A stretch of DNA of 64,000 nt from Afipia sp. (GCA_017308575.1 JAFKEQ010000003.1:558001-622000), one strand, 5' to 3'; positions 48,056-57,192 are shown, numbered from the stretch's first letter. The notes: generated by a model from the sequence alone, not told the origin. Made by a program: numbers and translations.

Positions 48056-49278
48056 GCCGCCGTTTCAGAAAACCACTGGAAAAGAAGTCCGTGCGCGAGG
48101 ACAAGCGCGGCACCGACAAGCACGCATCGGGCAAGGGCAAGCCGGCTTCCGGCAAGCCGTCGTTCGGACCGCGAACGTCGGAGAAGCGCGGCCCCGCATC
48201 CGCCGGAAAGTTTGCGTCGCGTCCGCCAGCACGTGAGCTGCGCCCAGAACCGGTGCGCGAAGAGAAGGCCGCGCCACCGCCGTTGCCGACCAAGGTTCAG
48301 ACTGTCGTCGTCACCGCCGACGAGAACAACATGCGCGTGGATCGCTTCCTCGAGCATCGCTTTCCGGGCCTGTCGTTCTCCCACATTCAGCGTATCGTCC
48401 GCAAAGGCGAGCTGCGCATCAACGGCAAACGCGCGGACAGCAAGGATCGGCTCGAGGAGGGCCAGAGCGTGCGCATTCCGCCGCTGAAGCTCGATGCGCC
48501 GAAGGGCGGCGGCGAATTGTCGGAAGCTGCGACGCGCACGCTCGAAGACCTGCGCAAGATGATCCTGTTCGAAGATGCGGACGTGATGGTGCTGAACAAG
48601 CCCGCCGGTCTCGCCGTGCAGGGCGGTTCGGGCATGACCAAGCATGTCGATCAGATGCTCGAAGTGATGCGCGACGCCAAGGGGCAGAAGCCGCGTCTTG
48701 TCCATCGGCTGGACCGCGAAACGTCCGGCTGTCTACTGATCGCCAAGACGCGCTTTGCCGCGTCGGCTCTCACAGGTTCGTTCCGCCATCGTTCCGCGCG
48801 CAAGATCTACTGGGCGCTGGTAGCAGGCGTGCCGAAGCCGAAGCAAGGGCGCATTTCCACCTATCTGGCGAAAGAAGAGAGCGAGGAGGATTCGATCATG
48901 CGCGTCGCTGCGCACGGCGACGAGGGTGCGGCGCATGCGGTGACATATTACGCGGTGGTGGAAGCCTCCGCGCAGAAGCTGGCCTGGGTATCACTGAAGC
49001 CGGTCACCGGACGTACCCATCAGTTGCGCGCGCATATGGCGCATATCGATCATGCCATCGTGGGCGATCCGAAATACTTCAACAAGGAAAACTGGCAGTT
49101 GCCCGGCGGCCTGCAGAACCGGCTGCATCTTCTGGCCCGCCGCATCGTGATCCCGCATCCGCGCGGCGGCGTGATCGACGTCACCGCCCCGCTGCCGCCG
49201 CACATGCTGCAGTCATGGAACCTGCTCGGGCTGGAAGCGGACCGTTTCGACCCCATCGAGAACGCGCCGGAAGAGTGA
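48052..49278 (+). CDS. RluA-family pseudouridine synthase with a basic N-terminal extension
   Basis: 408 residues. The first 80 residues are Lys/Arg/Pro-rich and look disordered. Residues 85-145 are an S4 RNA-binding domain (MRVDRFLEHRFPGLSFSHIQRIVRKGELRING). The catalytic domain has HRLDRETSG with Asp221, the nucleophile, and GRTHQLRAHM. The family makes pseudouridine in 23S rRNA (RluC/RluD type); the exact target is not shown by sequence. Its ATG overlaps the rarA stop. Confidence 0.92.
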   Translation: MSRRFRKPLEKKSVREDKRGTDKHASGKGKPASGKPSFGPRTSEKRGPASAGKFASRPPARELRPEPVREEKAAPPPLPTKVQTVVVTADENNMRVDRFLEHRFPGLSFSHIQRIVRKGELRINGKRADSKDRLEEGQSVRIPPLKLDAPKGGGELSEAATRTLEDLRKMILFEDADVMVLNKPAGLAVQGGSGMTKHVDQMLEVMRDAKGQKPRLVHRLDRETSGCLLIAKTRFAASALTGSFRHRSARKIYWALVAGVPKPKQGRISTYLAKEESEEDSIMRVAAHGDEGAAHAVTYYAVVEASAQKLAWVSLKPVTGRTHQLRAHMAHIDHAIVGDPKYFNKENWQLPGGLQNRLHLLARRIVIPHPRGGVIDVTAPLPPHMLQSWNLLGLEADRFDPIENAPEE

Positions 49279-49323
49279 TCGCGCGAAGGCGATCCTCTTG
49301 CCGCCGGTGCGCAGGGTAACGAT

Positions 49324-49704
49324 ATGCATGTGATGTCCAGGACAACCTTTGCAATCGCTCTCGCATTGTCGGCGGCTCTGGCCGGTGGTGCCCATGCGCA
49401 GATCTATCCGCCGGGCGGCATCAACAACCAGCCGGTGATCCCGTTTCCGACAGCGCCGCCTGCGCCTCCGCCGCCGCGCATCGAGGTGCCGCACGTTCCG
49501 CAGATGAATTCGCCGCCGCCCTTCGCGCTGCAGAACAACAAGCCGGGATACGTGACGCAGGACACACCGCCCAAGCCGGTACTCAGGCGTGATCGCCGTC
49601 CGTCCTTCAGCGACCGCATTGCGCGCTGTCTCGATGATGGTGCGGCGTGGGGCATGAATCCCAATCAGCGCGCGGCCTATTCGCGCCAGTGTGCCAATCA
49701 GTAG
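49324..49704 (+). CDS. Exported proline-rich protein of unknown function
   Basis: 126 residues. A signal peptide (about residues 1-26, TFAIALALSAALAGGAHA) is followed by a proline-rich linker (APPAPPPPRIEVPHVPQMNS) and a small C-terminal part with two cysteines (RCLDDGAAWGMNPNQRAAYSRQCANQ). No domain was recognised. An ATG nine bases downstream is another possible start. It follows the pseudouridine synthase by 45 bases. Confidence 0.7.
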   Translation: MHVMSRTTFAIALALSAALAGGAHAQIYPPGGINNQPVIPFPTAPPAPPPPRIEVPHVPQMNSPPPFALQNNKPGYVTQDTPPKPVLRRDRRPSFSDRIARCLDDGAAWGMNPNQRAAYSRQCANQ

Positions 49705-49712
49705 GGCGTGCC

Positions 49713-49736
49713 CCGAAAGTGGGCGCCGGTTTTCGG
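49713..49736. repeat. Short palindromic repeat-like element
   Basis: CCGAAA (49713-49718) and TTTCGG (49731-49736) flank GTGGGCGCCGGT. On the reverse strand this reads CCGAAAACCGGCGCCCAC, which resembles an intergenic element I remember as common in Rhizobiales genomes. Its role is unknown. Confidence 0.5.
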
Positions 49737-49794
49737 ATAAGGGTATGCCAATAAACAAAGGGGCATGCCCAAATAAATCAAAGGCTCAATTCGC

Positions 49795-50580
49795 ATGCGT
49801 GAACTGTTCGATGAAGTTACCGGCAAGGCTGCGCCGCTCGATCCGGTCGATCCACGCGAGGCGTCGCGCAAATCGTCACGAACGCCGCTGCGCAAGCGTT
49901 TCTATACCGGCGCGGGTGTGACTGAGACGCCGGAAGGTTTTGCGGTCACGCTCGACGGCAAGACGGTCCGCACGCCCGGCCAGAATGCACTGGTCGCGCC
50001 GACGCGCGGACTTGCGGAGGCGATGGCGGGTGAGTGGAACGCGCAGCCGGAAATGATCGATCCGATGGCGATGCCGCTCACACGCCTCGCGAACAGTATC
50101 ATCGACGGCGTGGCCGGAAACGTTCAGGCCGTGGCCGACGATGCCGCGAAATATCTCGAAACCGATCTGCTGTTCTATCGCGCCGGATTTCCGGTGGAAC
50201 TGATTACCCGTCAGGCCCGGCATTGGGACCCTGTGTTGCGCTGGGCCGCCGACGATCTCGGCGCGCATTTCATTCTGGCCGAGGGCGTGATGCATGTCCG
50301 CCAGCCGGAAACGGCGGTGGCCGCGGCGCGTGCGGCGCTGCCCGATCAGGCGTGGCCGGCCGGCGCGCTGCATGTGGTCACGACGATTACCGGATCGGCG
50401 CTGCTTGCGCTGGCGCTGCGGCATCGCGTGCTGGACGAGGCAAAGGTCTGGGCCGCCGCGCATGTGGACGAGGACTGGAATGCCGAGAAGTGGGGGGCGG
50501 ATGAAGAGGTTCAGGCCCGCCGCGCGCAGCGGCAGAAAGACTTCGAGGCCGCTGCACGGGTGCTGAGGGCATTCGCCTGA
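49795..50580 (+). CDS. ATP12-family F1-ATPase assembly chaperone
   Basis: 261 residues. RKRFYTGAGVTETPEGFAVTLDGKTVRTPGQN and MPLTRLANSIIDGV are typical of the ATP12 family, and the later WDPVLRWAADDLGA region is also conserved. In mitochondria ATP12 shields the alpha subunit of F1 until it pairs with beta; alphaproteobacterial members are thought to do the same. It lies alone, 90 bases after the exported protein. Confidence 0.92.
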   Translation: MRELFDEVTGKAAPLDPVDPREASRKSSRTPLRKRFYTGAGVTETPEGFAVTLDGKTVRTPGQNALVAPTRGLAEAMAGEWNAQPEMIDPMAMPLTRLANSIIDGVAGNVQAVADDAAKYLETDLLFYRAGFPVELITRQARHWDPVLRWAADDLGAHFILAEGVMHVRQPETAVAAARAALPDQAWPAGALHVVTTITGSALLALALRHRVLDEAKVWAAAHVDEDWNAEKWGADEEVQARRAQRQKDFEAAARVLRAFA

Positions 50581-50646
50581 CTCCTTTCGGTTAACAAGAC
50601 GTTTACGCTGCTGCTCTAGCTTCCCCGCCCAAAGGAAGCTGTTCGC

Positions 50647-52245
50647 ATGTCCGTCACCATCAATCCTGTTTTTCCGGTCGTTGCCGCCCAGCCGGTGGCG
50701 GCGGTCGCCTTGCAGCCGGGGACGGTGATCAATGCGCAGGTGCTGCAGCAACTCGACTCCAATCTCGTCCGCATTGCCATCGCCAATCTGACTCTTGAGG
50801 TTCTGACCGAAGTGCCGTTGCAATCCGGTCAGGCGCTACAGCTTGCAGTGTCGCAGACGCCGCAAGGCGTCCGGCTTCAGATCGTGTCGCAAAATGGCGT
50901 TGCGTCCGGGACTGTGGCGGCTGGCGGAGCGCCGGCCGATAGCGTCAGTATCCCGAAATCCGACGCGCCGGTGCAGGCCGCGGCGGTCGGGCGCGTCCTC
51001 ACCAATCTCGAAGCGCTCGCGGTCTCGGCCGCGGTGCAGAGCGCAGCAGTCAAACAGGGCAGTCTCGCGCCGCTGTTTGCCAATCTCAATGTCGCGGCGT
51101 CCTCGCCAGCTTTGCCGCAGACGTTGCAGCAGGCGGCCGCGCAATTGCTGGCACAGCGAACGCCGCTCAACGAGAAACTCACCGGCGACACGCTGAAGAC
51201 GGCGTTCCAGAATTCGGGCCTGTTTCTCGAGCAGAATCTCGCCAGCGGCTCGGGCGCGTCAGATCTCAAAGCGGCGTTGATCGTATTCCGTCAGACTGTG
51301 GCCTCGTGGCTCGGCACCATGCCGCCGTCTGCGGATGCAGCCTCGTTGCAGCCGGCAGTCGTGTCGCCCCCGGTGGCGCCATCGTTGTCGCCGGAGATCG
51401 AGGGCGATGTCCTGTTGCCGCAGACTTCGGTGCAGGCCGCAGACGACGCTGGCGGCGAAAAGGTCCACATCTACGCGCCGAACGAGCCGCTGCCGACAGC
51501 GGCGAGCCGCGCCGCACTGGCCAGCGCAGGGCTGACCGAGATGCAGGAAATCCTTCAGGCGTTCCCGAAAGGTGTGCGCGATGCGGTCGCGACGCTGCTC
51601 GATGCTGAAGGCAAGGGCAGCCGGGCGCATATCGTGGCGGGGGCTGAGGATGACGCCGTTGCACATACGAATGTGCCACCTCCGCCGTTCCGCGGATCGG
51701 GACCTTCGGCGCAACCGATGGCGTTGCCGTCCTTCGCGCCTGACGACGCGCCGGCAACCATCGCGCATCGGCTGATCGAGGACACGGACGCCGCGCTGGC
51801 GCGGCAGACCTTGCTGCAGGCTGCATCGCTGCCTGCGGACACGAACATGCAGCGGGCGGATGCAATGGCGCCGCGCTGGAATTTCGAGATTCCGTTTGCC
51901 ATGCCGCAGGGCACCGCCGTGGCGCAGTTCGAGATTTCGCGGGATGGCGGCGGCAACAGCGAAGCCGAGGCGCTGCCGCGCATCTGGCGCGCGCGGTTCT
52001 CGCTGAACGTGGAGCCGAATGGACCTGTTCACGCGCTGGTCTCGCTGAGCCAGGGGCGCACTTCGGTTCGGATGTGGGCGGAGCGGCCCGCCACGGCGGC
52101 ACAACTGCGCCTCAATGCGCCGCAGTTGTCGCATGCGCTGCGCGAAGCCGCGCTTGAGCCCGGCGATATCGTGATCGGTGAGGGATCGCCGCCGAAGCCT
52201 GAGCCACCGCCGCCTGCAGGGCATTTTCTGGATCGCGCGCTATGA
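50647..52245 (+). CDS. FliK-like flagellar hook-length control protein
   Basis: 532 residues, rich in Ala, Gln and Pro with long low-complexity stretches. The C-terminal 120 residues (PRWNFEIPFAMPQGTAVAQFEISRD through HALVSLSQGRTSVRMWAERP) resemble the folded FliK C-terminal domain that signals the export switch. In the flagellar secretion system FliK measures hook length and makes FlhB change specificity. It overlaps an FlhB-C-like gene by four bases. No other flagellar gene is in the window. Confidence 0.75.
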   Translation: MSVTINPVFPVVAAQPVAAVALQPGTVINAQVLQQLDSNLVRIAIANLTLEVLTEVPLQSGQALQLAVSQTPQGVRLQIVSQNGVASGTVAAGGAPADSVSIPKSDAPVQAAAVGRVLTNLEALAVSAAVQSAAVKQGSLAPLFANLNVAASSPALPQTLQQAAAQLLAQRTPLNEKLTGDTLKTAFQNSGLFLEQNLASGSGASDLKAALIVFRQTVASWLGTMPPSADAASLQPAVVSPPVAPSLSPEIEGDVLLPQTSVQAADDAGGEKVHIYAPNEPLPTAASRAALASAGLTEMQEILQAFPKGVRDAVATLLDAEGKGSRAHIVAGAEDDAVAHTNVPPPPFRGSGPSAQPMALPSFAPDDAPATIAHRLIEDTDAALARQTLLQAASLPADTNMQRADAMAPRWNFEIPFAMPQGTAVAQFEISRDGGGNSEAEALPRIWRARFSLNVEPNGPVHALVSLSQGRTSVRMWAERPATAAQLRLNAPQLSHALREAALEPGDIVIGEGSPPKPEPPPPAGHFLDRAL

Positions 52246-52508
52246 TCACCGAGACGAAGAATACGCTCGCGGTCGCGCTGCATTACGACAAGAAGGGTGC
52301 GCCGCGCGTCGTCGCCAAGGGCAAGGGTACCCTTGGCGAGAAGATCATTGAGATCGCGAAAGAGAACGACATTCCGATTCAGGAGAATGAGGTTCTCGCG
52401 GGCGCGCTCTCCAATGTCGAACTTGGCGACGAGATTCCGGCGGAGCTTTATAAAGGCGTTGCGGAAGTCCTCATCTTTGTCATGCGGCTCAGCGGACGGC
52501 TGCGCTGA
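52242..52508 (+). CDS. FlhB C-terminal-like protein (FlhX-type)
   Basis: 88 residues. AVALHYDKKGAPRVVAKGKG, ENDIPIQENEVLAGAL and IPAELYKGVAEVLIFVMRL match the cytoplasmic part of FlhB that remains after self-cleavage. The membrane domain and the NPTH cleavage site are missing; the protein begins about where the cleaved fragment would. In Salmonella and others such a stand-alone protein can partly replace the FlhB C-terminus. Its ATG overlaps the FliK-like stop. Confidence 0.88.
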   Translation: MITETKNTLAVALHYDKKGAPRVVAKGKGTLGEKIIEIAKENDIPIQENEVLAGALSNVELGDEIPAELYKGVAEVLIFVMRLSGRLR

Positions 52509-52582
52509 CGATTTCAACGTCATTCTTTCACCATGATGCAGCGTGCAACTTGGCCCTCTCCGGACAAGATGAGTGCGCCCTG

Positions 52583-53419
52583 ATGATCAATCGCCGTCAT
52601 TCCCTTGGGTTTATCGCCGCCGCTACTCTGGTGCCTTCGCGGGCCTTCTCGGAATCGACGCCGGTGCGCGAGTTGCGCGAAAATCTGCTGGGCTATTTCG
52701 CAGCGGAGGGGACGGCGGGCACTTTTGCCGCGCTACGGACCGGCGACGACCGCTTCATCGTCAGCGACGACATCCGCACCAAGGCGGCGATCCTGCCGGC
52801 CTCGACCTTCAAGATTCCGAATTCCATCATCGCGCTGGAAACCGGCGTGGTCGCCGATCCCGACAAGGATGTGTTCAAGTGGGATGGCGTGACGCGCGAG
52901 ATCAAGGAGTGGAACTGCGATCACACGCTGCGAAGCGCCATCGCAGTCTCCGCCGTTCCGGTCTATCAGGAGATCGCGCGGCGGATCGGCGCCGAGCGGA
53001 TGAAGACATATCTCGATGCGTTCGGTTACGGCAACGCCGACATCGGCGGCGGTATCGATCGCTTCTGGCTGACGGGCGATCTGCGTATCAGTCCGATGCA
53101 GCAGGTGCTGTTTCTGGAACGTCTGCGCCGCAATGCCTTGCCGGTGTCGAAGCGCGCGCAGGACCTGACGCGCGACATCCTCCCCGTGACGAAGGTGGGC
53201 GACAGCGTGATCCGCGCCAAGACCGGCCTGATCGGCATCGACGATCGCAATGCGTCGGTCAGCGGGGTCCGGAGTAGCATCGGCTGGCTGGTGGGCTTTG
53301 CCGAGAAGGGCAACGCGCGGACGGTGTTTGCGCTGAACCTCGATGTCCGCGAGCCGAAGCACAGCGCCAGCCGCATGTCGATCGCGCAGCGCTGCCTCGG
53401 GGACATTGGCGCGATCTGA
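52583..53419 (+). CDS. Class D (OXA-type) beta-lactamase
   Basis: 278 residues from the ATG at 52583; the frame extends 11 codons upstream without support. A signal peptide-like start (HSLGFIAAATLVPSRAF) leads to the class D motifs: STFK (Ser74-Lys77), SAV (123-125), YGN (149-151) and KTG (213-215), plus GWLVGF near 234. All catalytic residues are present, so it should open beta-lactam rings by a serine acyl-enzyme with a carboxylated lysine. It stands in an ordinary chromosomal context with no insertion sequence or integron, so it looks intrinsic. Confidence 0.93.
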   Translation: MINRRHSLGFIAAATLVPSRAFSESTPVRELRENLLGYFAAEGTAGTFAALRTGDDRFIVSDDIRTKAAILPASTFKIPNSIIALETGVVADPDKDVFKWDGVTREIKEWNCDHTLRSAIAVSAVPVYQEIARRIGAERMKTYLDAFGYGNADIGGGIDRFWLTGDLRISPMQQVLFLERLRRNALPVSKRAQDLTRDILPVTKVGDSVIRAKTGLIGIDDRNASVSGVRSSIGWLVGFAEKGNARTVFALNLDVREPKHSASRMSIAQRCLGDIGAI

Positions 53420-53490
53420 CGCCGCGGTGGATTCCTGCCCGGAAACGGCTACTCTCCCGCTCAACGAGAAACGCAGGGAGAGAAACCGAA

Positions 53491-53865
53491 ATGTCGCTGC
53501 CAGCCTGGAAGGACCTTGCCACACGCTACAACGCCGCCTGGAACGCGCACGACGTTGCGGCGATCATGGCGTTTCATGCCGACGACACCAGCTATCAGCG
53601 CCATGGCAGCCCGAAGGTCTACACGGGCAGGGAGTCCGTGGCGGAGCAGTTCGGCAAGGACATTTCCGGATTGCCCGGGATCACATTCGAGCCGGTCGCG
53701 CTCTACGGCAGCGACGATCATTTCGTCTCGGAATCGATCCTGACGGCCACCAGGCCGGACGGCACGCCGGTGACGATGGAACTGGTGGACGTCATCACCC
53801 TGCGTGACGGCAAGGTGGTGCACAAGTCGAGCTATTTTGTCGCCAGCCGGCCGCCGAAGGCGTGA
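53491..53865 (+). CDS. SnoaL/NTF2-like protein
   Basis: 124 residues. RYNAAWNAHDVAAIMAFHADDTSYQRHG and GRESVAEQFGKDISGLPGITFEPVAL match the cone-shaped NTF2-like fold used by polyketide cyclases, isomerases and many unknown proteins. The late strand DVITLRDGKVVHKSSYF is typical. GGGAGAGAAACC precedes the ATG. No function can be assigned. Confidence 0.82.
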   Translation: MSLPAWKDLATRYNAAWNAHDVAAIMAFHADDTSYQRHGSPKVYTGRESVAEQFGKDISGLPGITFEPVALYGSDDHFVSESILTATRPDGTPVTMELVDVITLRDGKVVHKSSYFVASRPPKA

Positions 53866-53883
53866 TGACAAGCACAGTTGATT

Positions 53884-53970
53884 GTCATCACCGGGCTTGT
53901 CCCGGTGATCCCGATTCATTGGGTTCGGTGTTCGGCTGATCGGGATGGCCGGGACAAGCCCGGCCATGAC
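53884..53970. repeat. REP-like inverted repeat with 32-base arms
   Basis: The left arm (53884-53915, starting GTCATCACCGGGCTTGTCCC) is nearly complementary to the right arm (53939-53970, ending GGGACAAGCCCGGCCATGAC) with about four mismatches, around a 23-base loop. It lies between two convergent genes. The same core occurs at 57609 and, more diverged, at 34979. Confidence 0.85.
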
Positions 53971-54029
53971 GAACTCGCAATGTGAGGGGCTGGAGCGTTC
54001 CCTTCACACGGAGAGGCCGAGCGTCTGGC

Positions 54030-54437
54030 TTATCCTGCCGCTTTTCCGATCCGTCCCAGGTGCGTGAAGCCAAAGCCCGCGTCGTATTTCAGGCCGTAGC
54101 CGAGGGCGCGGTCGAGGCCGATATGCGCGCTCCAGATCAGGGCGAGGTGCATCGCCAGCGCCGAGGGCATGGCCATGCCGACAATGCCGAGCAGCATCGG
54201 CAGGATCGCGGCATGGGCGACGTTGTAAGTGGCGGCGCCCACGCGCGGGCCGCCGAGATAGCCGAGAAAGCTCATGTCGGGCGCCAGCAGCAGCAGGGCG
54301 AACATCGCCCACGAGCCCTCGAAATAGCTGTAGAAAACGGTGCAGGCGAGGGCGAGCGCCGCGCCCTCCAGCCGCAGCAGGGCGCGCACCCCGCCGGTCG
54401 CGGCCCCGGCCGCCGCCGTGTCTGTCGTCTCGCTCAT
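54030..54437 (-). CDS. DUF4260-family membrane protein
   Basis: 135 residues with about four hydrophobic segments. LLLLAPDMSFLGYLGGPRVGAATYNVAHAAILPMLLG and HIGLDRALGYGLKYDAGFGFTHLGRIG match the DUF4260 family of small inner-membrane proteins. Its function is unknown. It converges with the NTF2-like gene across the REP element. Confidence 0.85.
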   Translation of the reverse strand: MSETTDTAAAGAATGGVRALLRLEGAALALACTVFYSYFEGSWAMFALLLLAPDMSFLGYLGGPRVGAATYNVAHAAILPMLLGIVGMAMPSALAMHLALIWSAHIGLDRALGYGLKYDAGFGFTHLGRIGKAAG

Positions 54438-54594
54438 GGACCGAATCCTCTTTGATAAGCGGAGTTTATCATGCCGCCGGGCCCCGGCTAATGGCGCCTG
54501 CCGGGCATTTTCCCTTGCCCAAACAGCGTGCTAGAAAGTTGCCCACCAGAGACTGGAAGGGCGGCGCCCGCCGCCGAAGTTGGGGCGAAATTCC

Positions 54595-56127
54595 ATGAAG
54601 CATATCCTCGAAGCACTCGATGAACGCCGGGCCGGAGCCAAGAAGGGCGGCGGCGACAAGCGCATCGAGGCGCAGCATGCGCGCGGCAAGCTGACCGCCC
54701 GCGAGCGCATCGAACTGTTGCTCGATAAAGGCTCGTTCGAGGAATTCGACATGTTCGTCGAGCATCGCTCGGTCGAGTTCGGCATGGAGAAGACCAAGAT
54801 CCCCGGCGATGGCGTGGTCACCGGCTGGGGCACGGTGAACGGCCGCAAGACGTTCGTGTTCGCGAAGGACTTCACGGTGTTTGGCGGCTCGCTGTCCGAG
54901 ACCCACGCGCTCAAGATCACCAAGCTGCAGGACATGGCGCTGAAGGCACGCGCGCCGATCATCGGGCTTTACGACGCTGGCGGCGCGCGCATTCAGGAAG
55001 GCGTCGCCGCGCTCGCCGGTTACTCCTATGTGTTCCGCCGCAACGTGCAGGCCTCGGGTGTGATCCCGCAGATCAGCGTCATCATGGGCCCGTGCGCGGG
55101 CGGCGACGTCTATTCGCCAGCGATGACCGACTTCATCTTCATGGTGAAGAACACCAGCTATATGTTCGTCACCGGTCCGGACGTGGTGAAGACCGTGACC
55201 AACGAAGTGGTGACGGCGGAAGAACTCGGCGGCGCGAGCGTGCACGCGACGCGCTCCTCTATCGCCGACGGCGCATTCGACAACGATGTCGAGACGCTCT
55301 TGCAGATGCGCCGGCTGCTGGACTTCCTGCCCAGCAACAACACCGCGGGCGCGCCGGAATGGCCGAGCTTCGATGACATCGAGCGCACGGAAGACTCGCT
55401 CGACACGCTGGTGCCGGAAAATCCGAACCAGCCTTATGACATCAAGGAACTGATCCTGAAGGTGGTGGACGAGGGTGACTTCTTCGAACTCGCCGATACG
55501 TTCGCGAAGAACATCGTCACCGGTTTCGGCCGCATCGCGGGCAAGACGGTGGGCTTTGTCGCCAACCAGCCGATGGTGTTGGCGGGCGTGCTCGACTCTG
55601 ACGCTTCGCGCAAGGCCGCGCGGTTCGTCCGTTTTTGTGATGCCTTCAACATTCCGATCGTCACCTTCGTGGACGTGCCGGGTTTCTTGCCGGGCACCGC
55701 GCAGGAATACGGCGGGCTGATCAAGCACGGCGCGAAGCTCTTGTTCGCCTACAGCCAGTGCACGGTGCCGCTGGTGACGGTGATCACGCGCAAGGCTTAC
55801 GGCGGCGCGTTCGACGTGATGGCCTCGAAGGAAATCGGCGCGGACATGAACTATGCCTGGCCGACAGCGCAGATCGCGGTGATGGGCGCGAAGGGCGCGG
55901 TGGAGATCATCTTCCGGCAGGACATCGGCGATGCGGAAAAGATCGCCGCGCGCACCAAGGAATACGAAGACCGCTTCCTGTCACCGTTCATCGCCGCCGA
56001 GCGCGGCTATATCGACGACGTGATCATGCCGCACTCGACCCGCAAGCGCATCGCGCGTGCGCTCGCCATGCTCAAGGACAAGCATGTCGACGTGCCGATG
56101 AAGAAGCACGACAACATTCCGTTGTGA
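54595..56127 (+). CDS. pccB: Propionyl-CoA/acyl-CoA carboxylase beta subunit (carboxyltransferase)
   Basis: 510 residues from the ATG at 54595. [19 protein letters not shown] and [16 protein letters not shown] form the acyl-CoA oxyanion pocket, and [16 protein letters not shown] and [16 protein letters not shown] are the biotin-side pocket of the carboxyltransferase. It moves CO2 from biotin onto propionyl-CoA to make methylmalonyl-CoA. The alpha subunit (pccA), normally close, is not in the window; instead a small methyltransferase insertion follows. Substrate range could include acetyl- or methylcrotonyl-CoA, but the sequence is closest to PccB. Confidence 0.93.
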   Translation: MKHILEALDERRAGAKKGGGDKRIEAQHARGKLTARERIELLLDKGSFEEFDMFVEHRSVEFGMEKTKIPGDGVVTGWGTVNGRKTFVFAKDFTVFGGSLSETHALKITKLQDMALKARAPIIGLYDAGGARIQEGVAALAGYSYVFRRNVQASGVIPQISVIMGPCAGGDVYSPAMTDFIFMVKNTSYMFVTGPDVVKTVTNEVVTAEELGGASVHATRSSIADGAFDNDVETLLQMRRLLDFLPSNNTAGAPEWPSFDDIERTEDSLDTLVPENPNQPYDIKELILKVVDEGDFFELADTFAKNIVTGFGRIAGKTVGFVANQPMVLAGVLDSDASRKAARFVRFCDAFNIPIVTFVDVPGFLPGTAQEYGGLIKHGAKLLFAYSQCTVPLVTVITRKAYGGAFDVMASKEIGADMNYAWPTAQIAVMGAKGAVEIIFRQDIGDAEKIAARTKEYEDRFLSPFIAAERGYIDDVIMPHSTRKRIARALAMLKDKHVDVPMKKHDNIPL

Positions 56128-56202
56128 GATCCAAGATTCTCTTACAATTGCAAGGGAAAGTTGGAGTTATGCACGAGCTTTTCTGGTGATAGGTCAGGTA
56201 TT

Positions 56203-56221
56203 CTCACCTTTTTCAGGTGAG
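56203..56221. promoter_or_regulatory. Dyad upstream of the winged-helix-like gene
   Basis: CTCACCT (56203-56209) and AGGTGAG (56215-56221) are perfectly complementary around TTTTC. It lies 49 bases before the next start codon, in an A+T-richer gap. It could be an operator or a hairpin; no T-run follows. Confidence 0.4.
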
Positions 56222-56269
56222 CGGTAATTACCAAGTCTCTTCCGTTCAATTTGAAGGAGACTTGAAGCA

Positions 56270-56605
56270 ATGCTGAGTCCCAAAGAGAAGCTCTTTCGTG
56301 GTGGTCGCATTCGCGAGAAGCACGTCCGGATTCCCGCTTTACGCGCGGCTGCTGCAAGGAAGGGCGGCTACATTTCGACGTCCGACCTTATCGATGAACT
56401 GTCAACTGAGTTCGCCCCCACTGGGGAAGATGCAGAAATTCTCGATGGTCGGAACGACACAAAGTTTAGTCAGATCGTTCGCAATCTGAAATCCCACAAA
56501 GGTACATCGACCAACATCTTTGCGCGGGGATTTGCCGAAGAAGTTGATGATGGCATCAGGATTACAGAGCGGGGCCGTCAATTTTTGGATGGCCTTTCCG
56601 AGTAA
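56270..56605 (+). CDS. Small winged-helix-like protein
   Basis: 111 residues. GGYISTSDLIDELSTEFAPTGEDAEILDGRNDTKFSQIVRNLKSHKG and a final GIRITERGRQFLDGL resemble the winged-helix domain found at the end of some restriction endonucleases and in Mrr-type N-terminal domains. GAAGGAGA precedes the ATG. Base composition looks A+T-richer than the neighbours. It overlaps the 3' end of the opposite-strand methyltransferase by 28 bases. A DNA-binding role is inferred only from resemblance. Confidence 0.65.
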   Translation: MLSPKEKLFRGGRIREKHVRIPALRAAAARKGGYISTSDLIDELSTEFAPTGEDAEILDGRNDTKFSQIVRNLKSHKGTSTNIFARGFAEEVDDGIRITERGRQFLDGLSE

Positions 56606-57192
56606 CGCGCTTTGTAGCCTGGTTTCAGCCACTTCAACTCAGTTCTATTTGGTGCATCTTTGTCCCAAATAAACCATGCATAAGCTGTCGTCCCGGAGCC
56701 TTTCTGAATAGCTCCTTTTTGATAGAAAGTGATCCGCTCGCTGAAAACTAAGACTCTAGCGGGCGGTGTAACTTTGAAAATTGTGTTTGCTCGGTTGGCC
56801 CCTTCTAAGAACGCAAGTCGAAGAAGCAGCGCAAATTTCTTTCGAGATTTGGCGACCCCGGCCTGAACGAAAGCCTCGGCGCTGTTGTAGGGGGGGTTAG
56901 TTATAATGTTATCCGATGCGCGATCAGCCGATAGAAAATCTAACCCCGTCTCTCCGAAACCGCGATCATAAAGATCCGAGCTGAACACCGAATGATTGGC
57001 GCTTTGGAGTACACGGGTCATCGCACCATCGCCGCAGGCGCATTCCCATATTTCGCCGTCGAATGCTTCATTGTCGAGAAGGGCAAAGGTTGCCCACGCG
57101 GGTGTTGGAAAGAAGTCCGGCCCCTCAAGGTCGGCATTACGCTTGATGGTGGGTTTAAAGCCACCGTTTAGATGGTAAGTGCGATCTGTCAT
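56578..57192 (-). CDS. Small SAM-dependent DNA methyltransferase-like protein
   Basis: 204 residues. IWECACGDGAMTRVL (about 48-62) is the SAM-binding loop, and IITNPPY (Asn99-Tyr102) is the catalytic NPPY motif of N6-adenine or N4-cytosine methyltransferases. FFPTPAWATFALL before it is common in phage and island enzymes of this kind. No recognisable target-recognition domain is present, so the substrate could also be RNA or protein. Codon use looks less GC-rich than neighbouring genes. It converges with, and overlaps, the winged-helix gene. Confidence 0.78.
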   Translation of the reverse strand: MTDRTYHLNGGFKPTIKRNADLEGPDFFPTPAWATFALLDNEAFDGEIWECACGDGAMTRVLQSANHSVFSSDLYDRGFGETGLDFLSADRASDNIITNPPYNSAEAFVQAGVAKSRKKFALLLRLAFLEGANRANTIFKVTPPARVLVFSERITFYQKGAIQKGSGTTAYAWFIWDKDAPNRTELKWLKPGYKARYSERPSKN

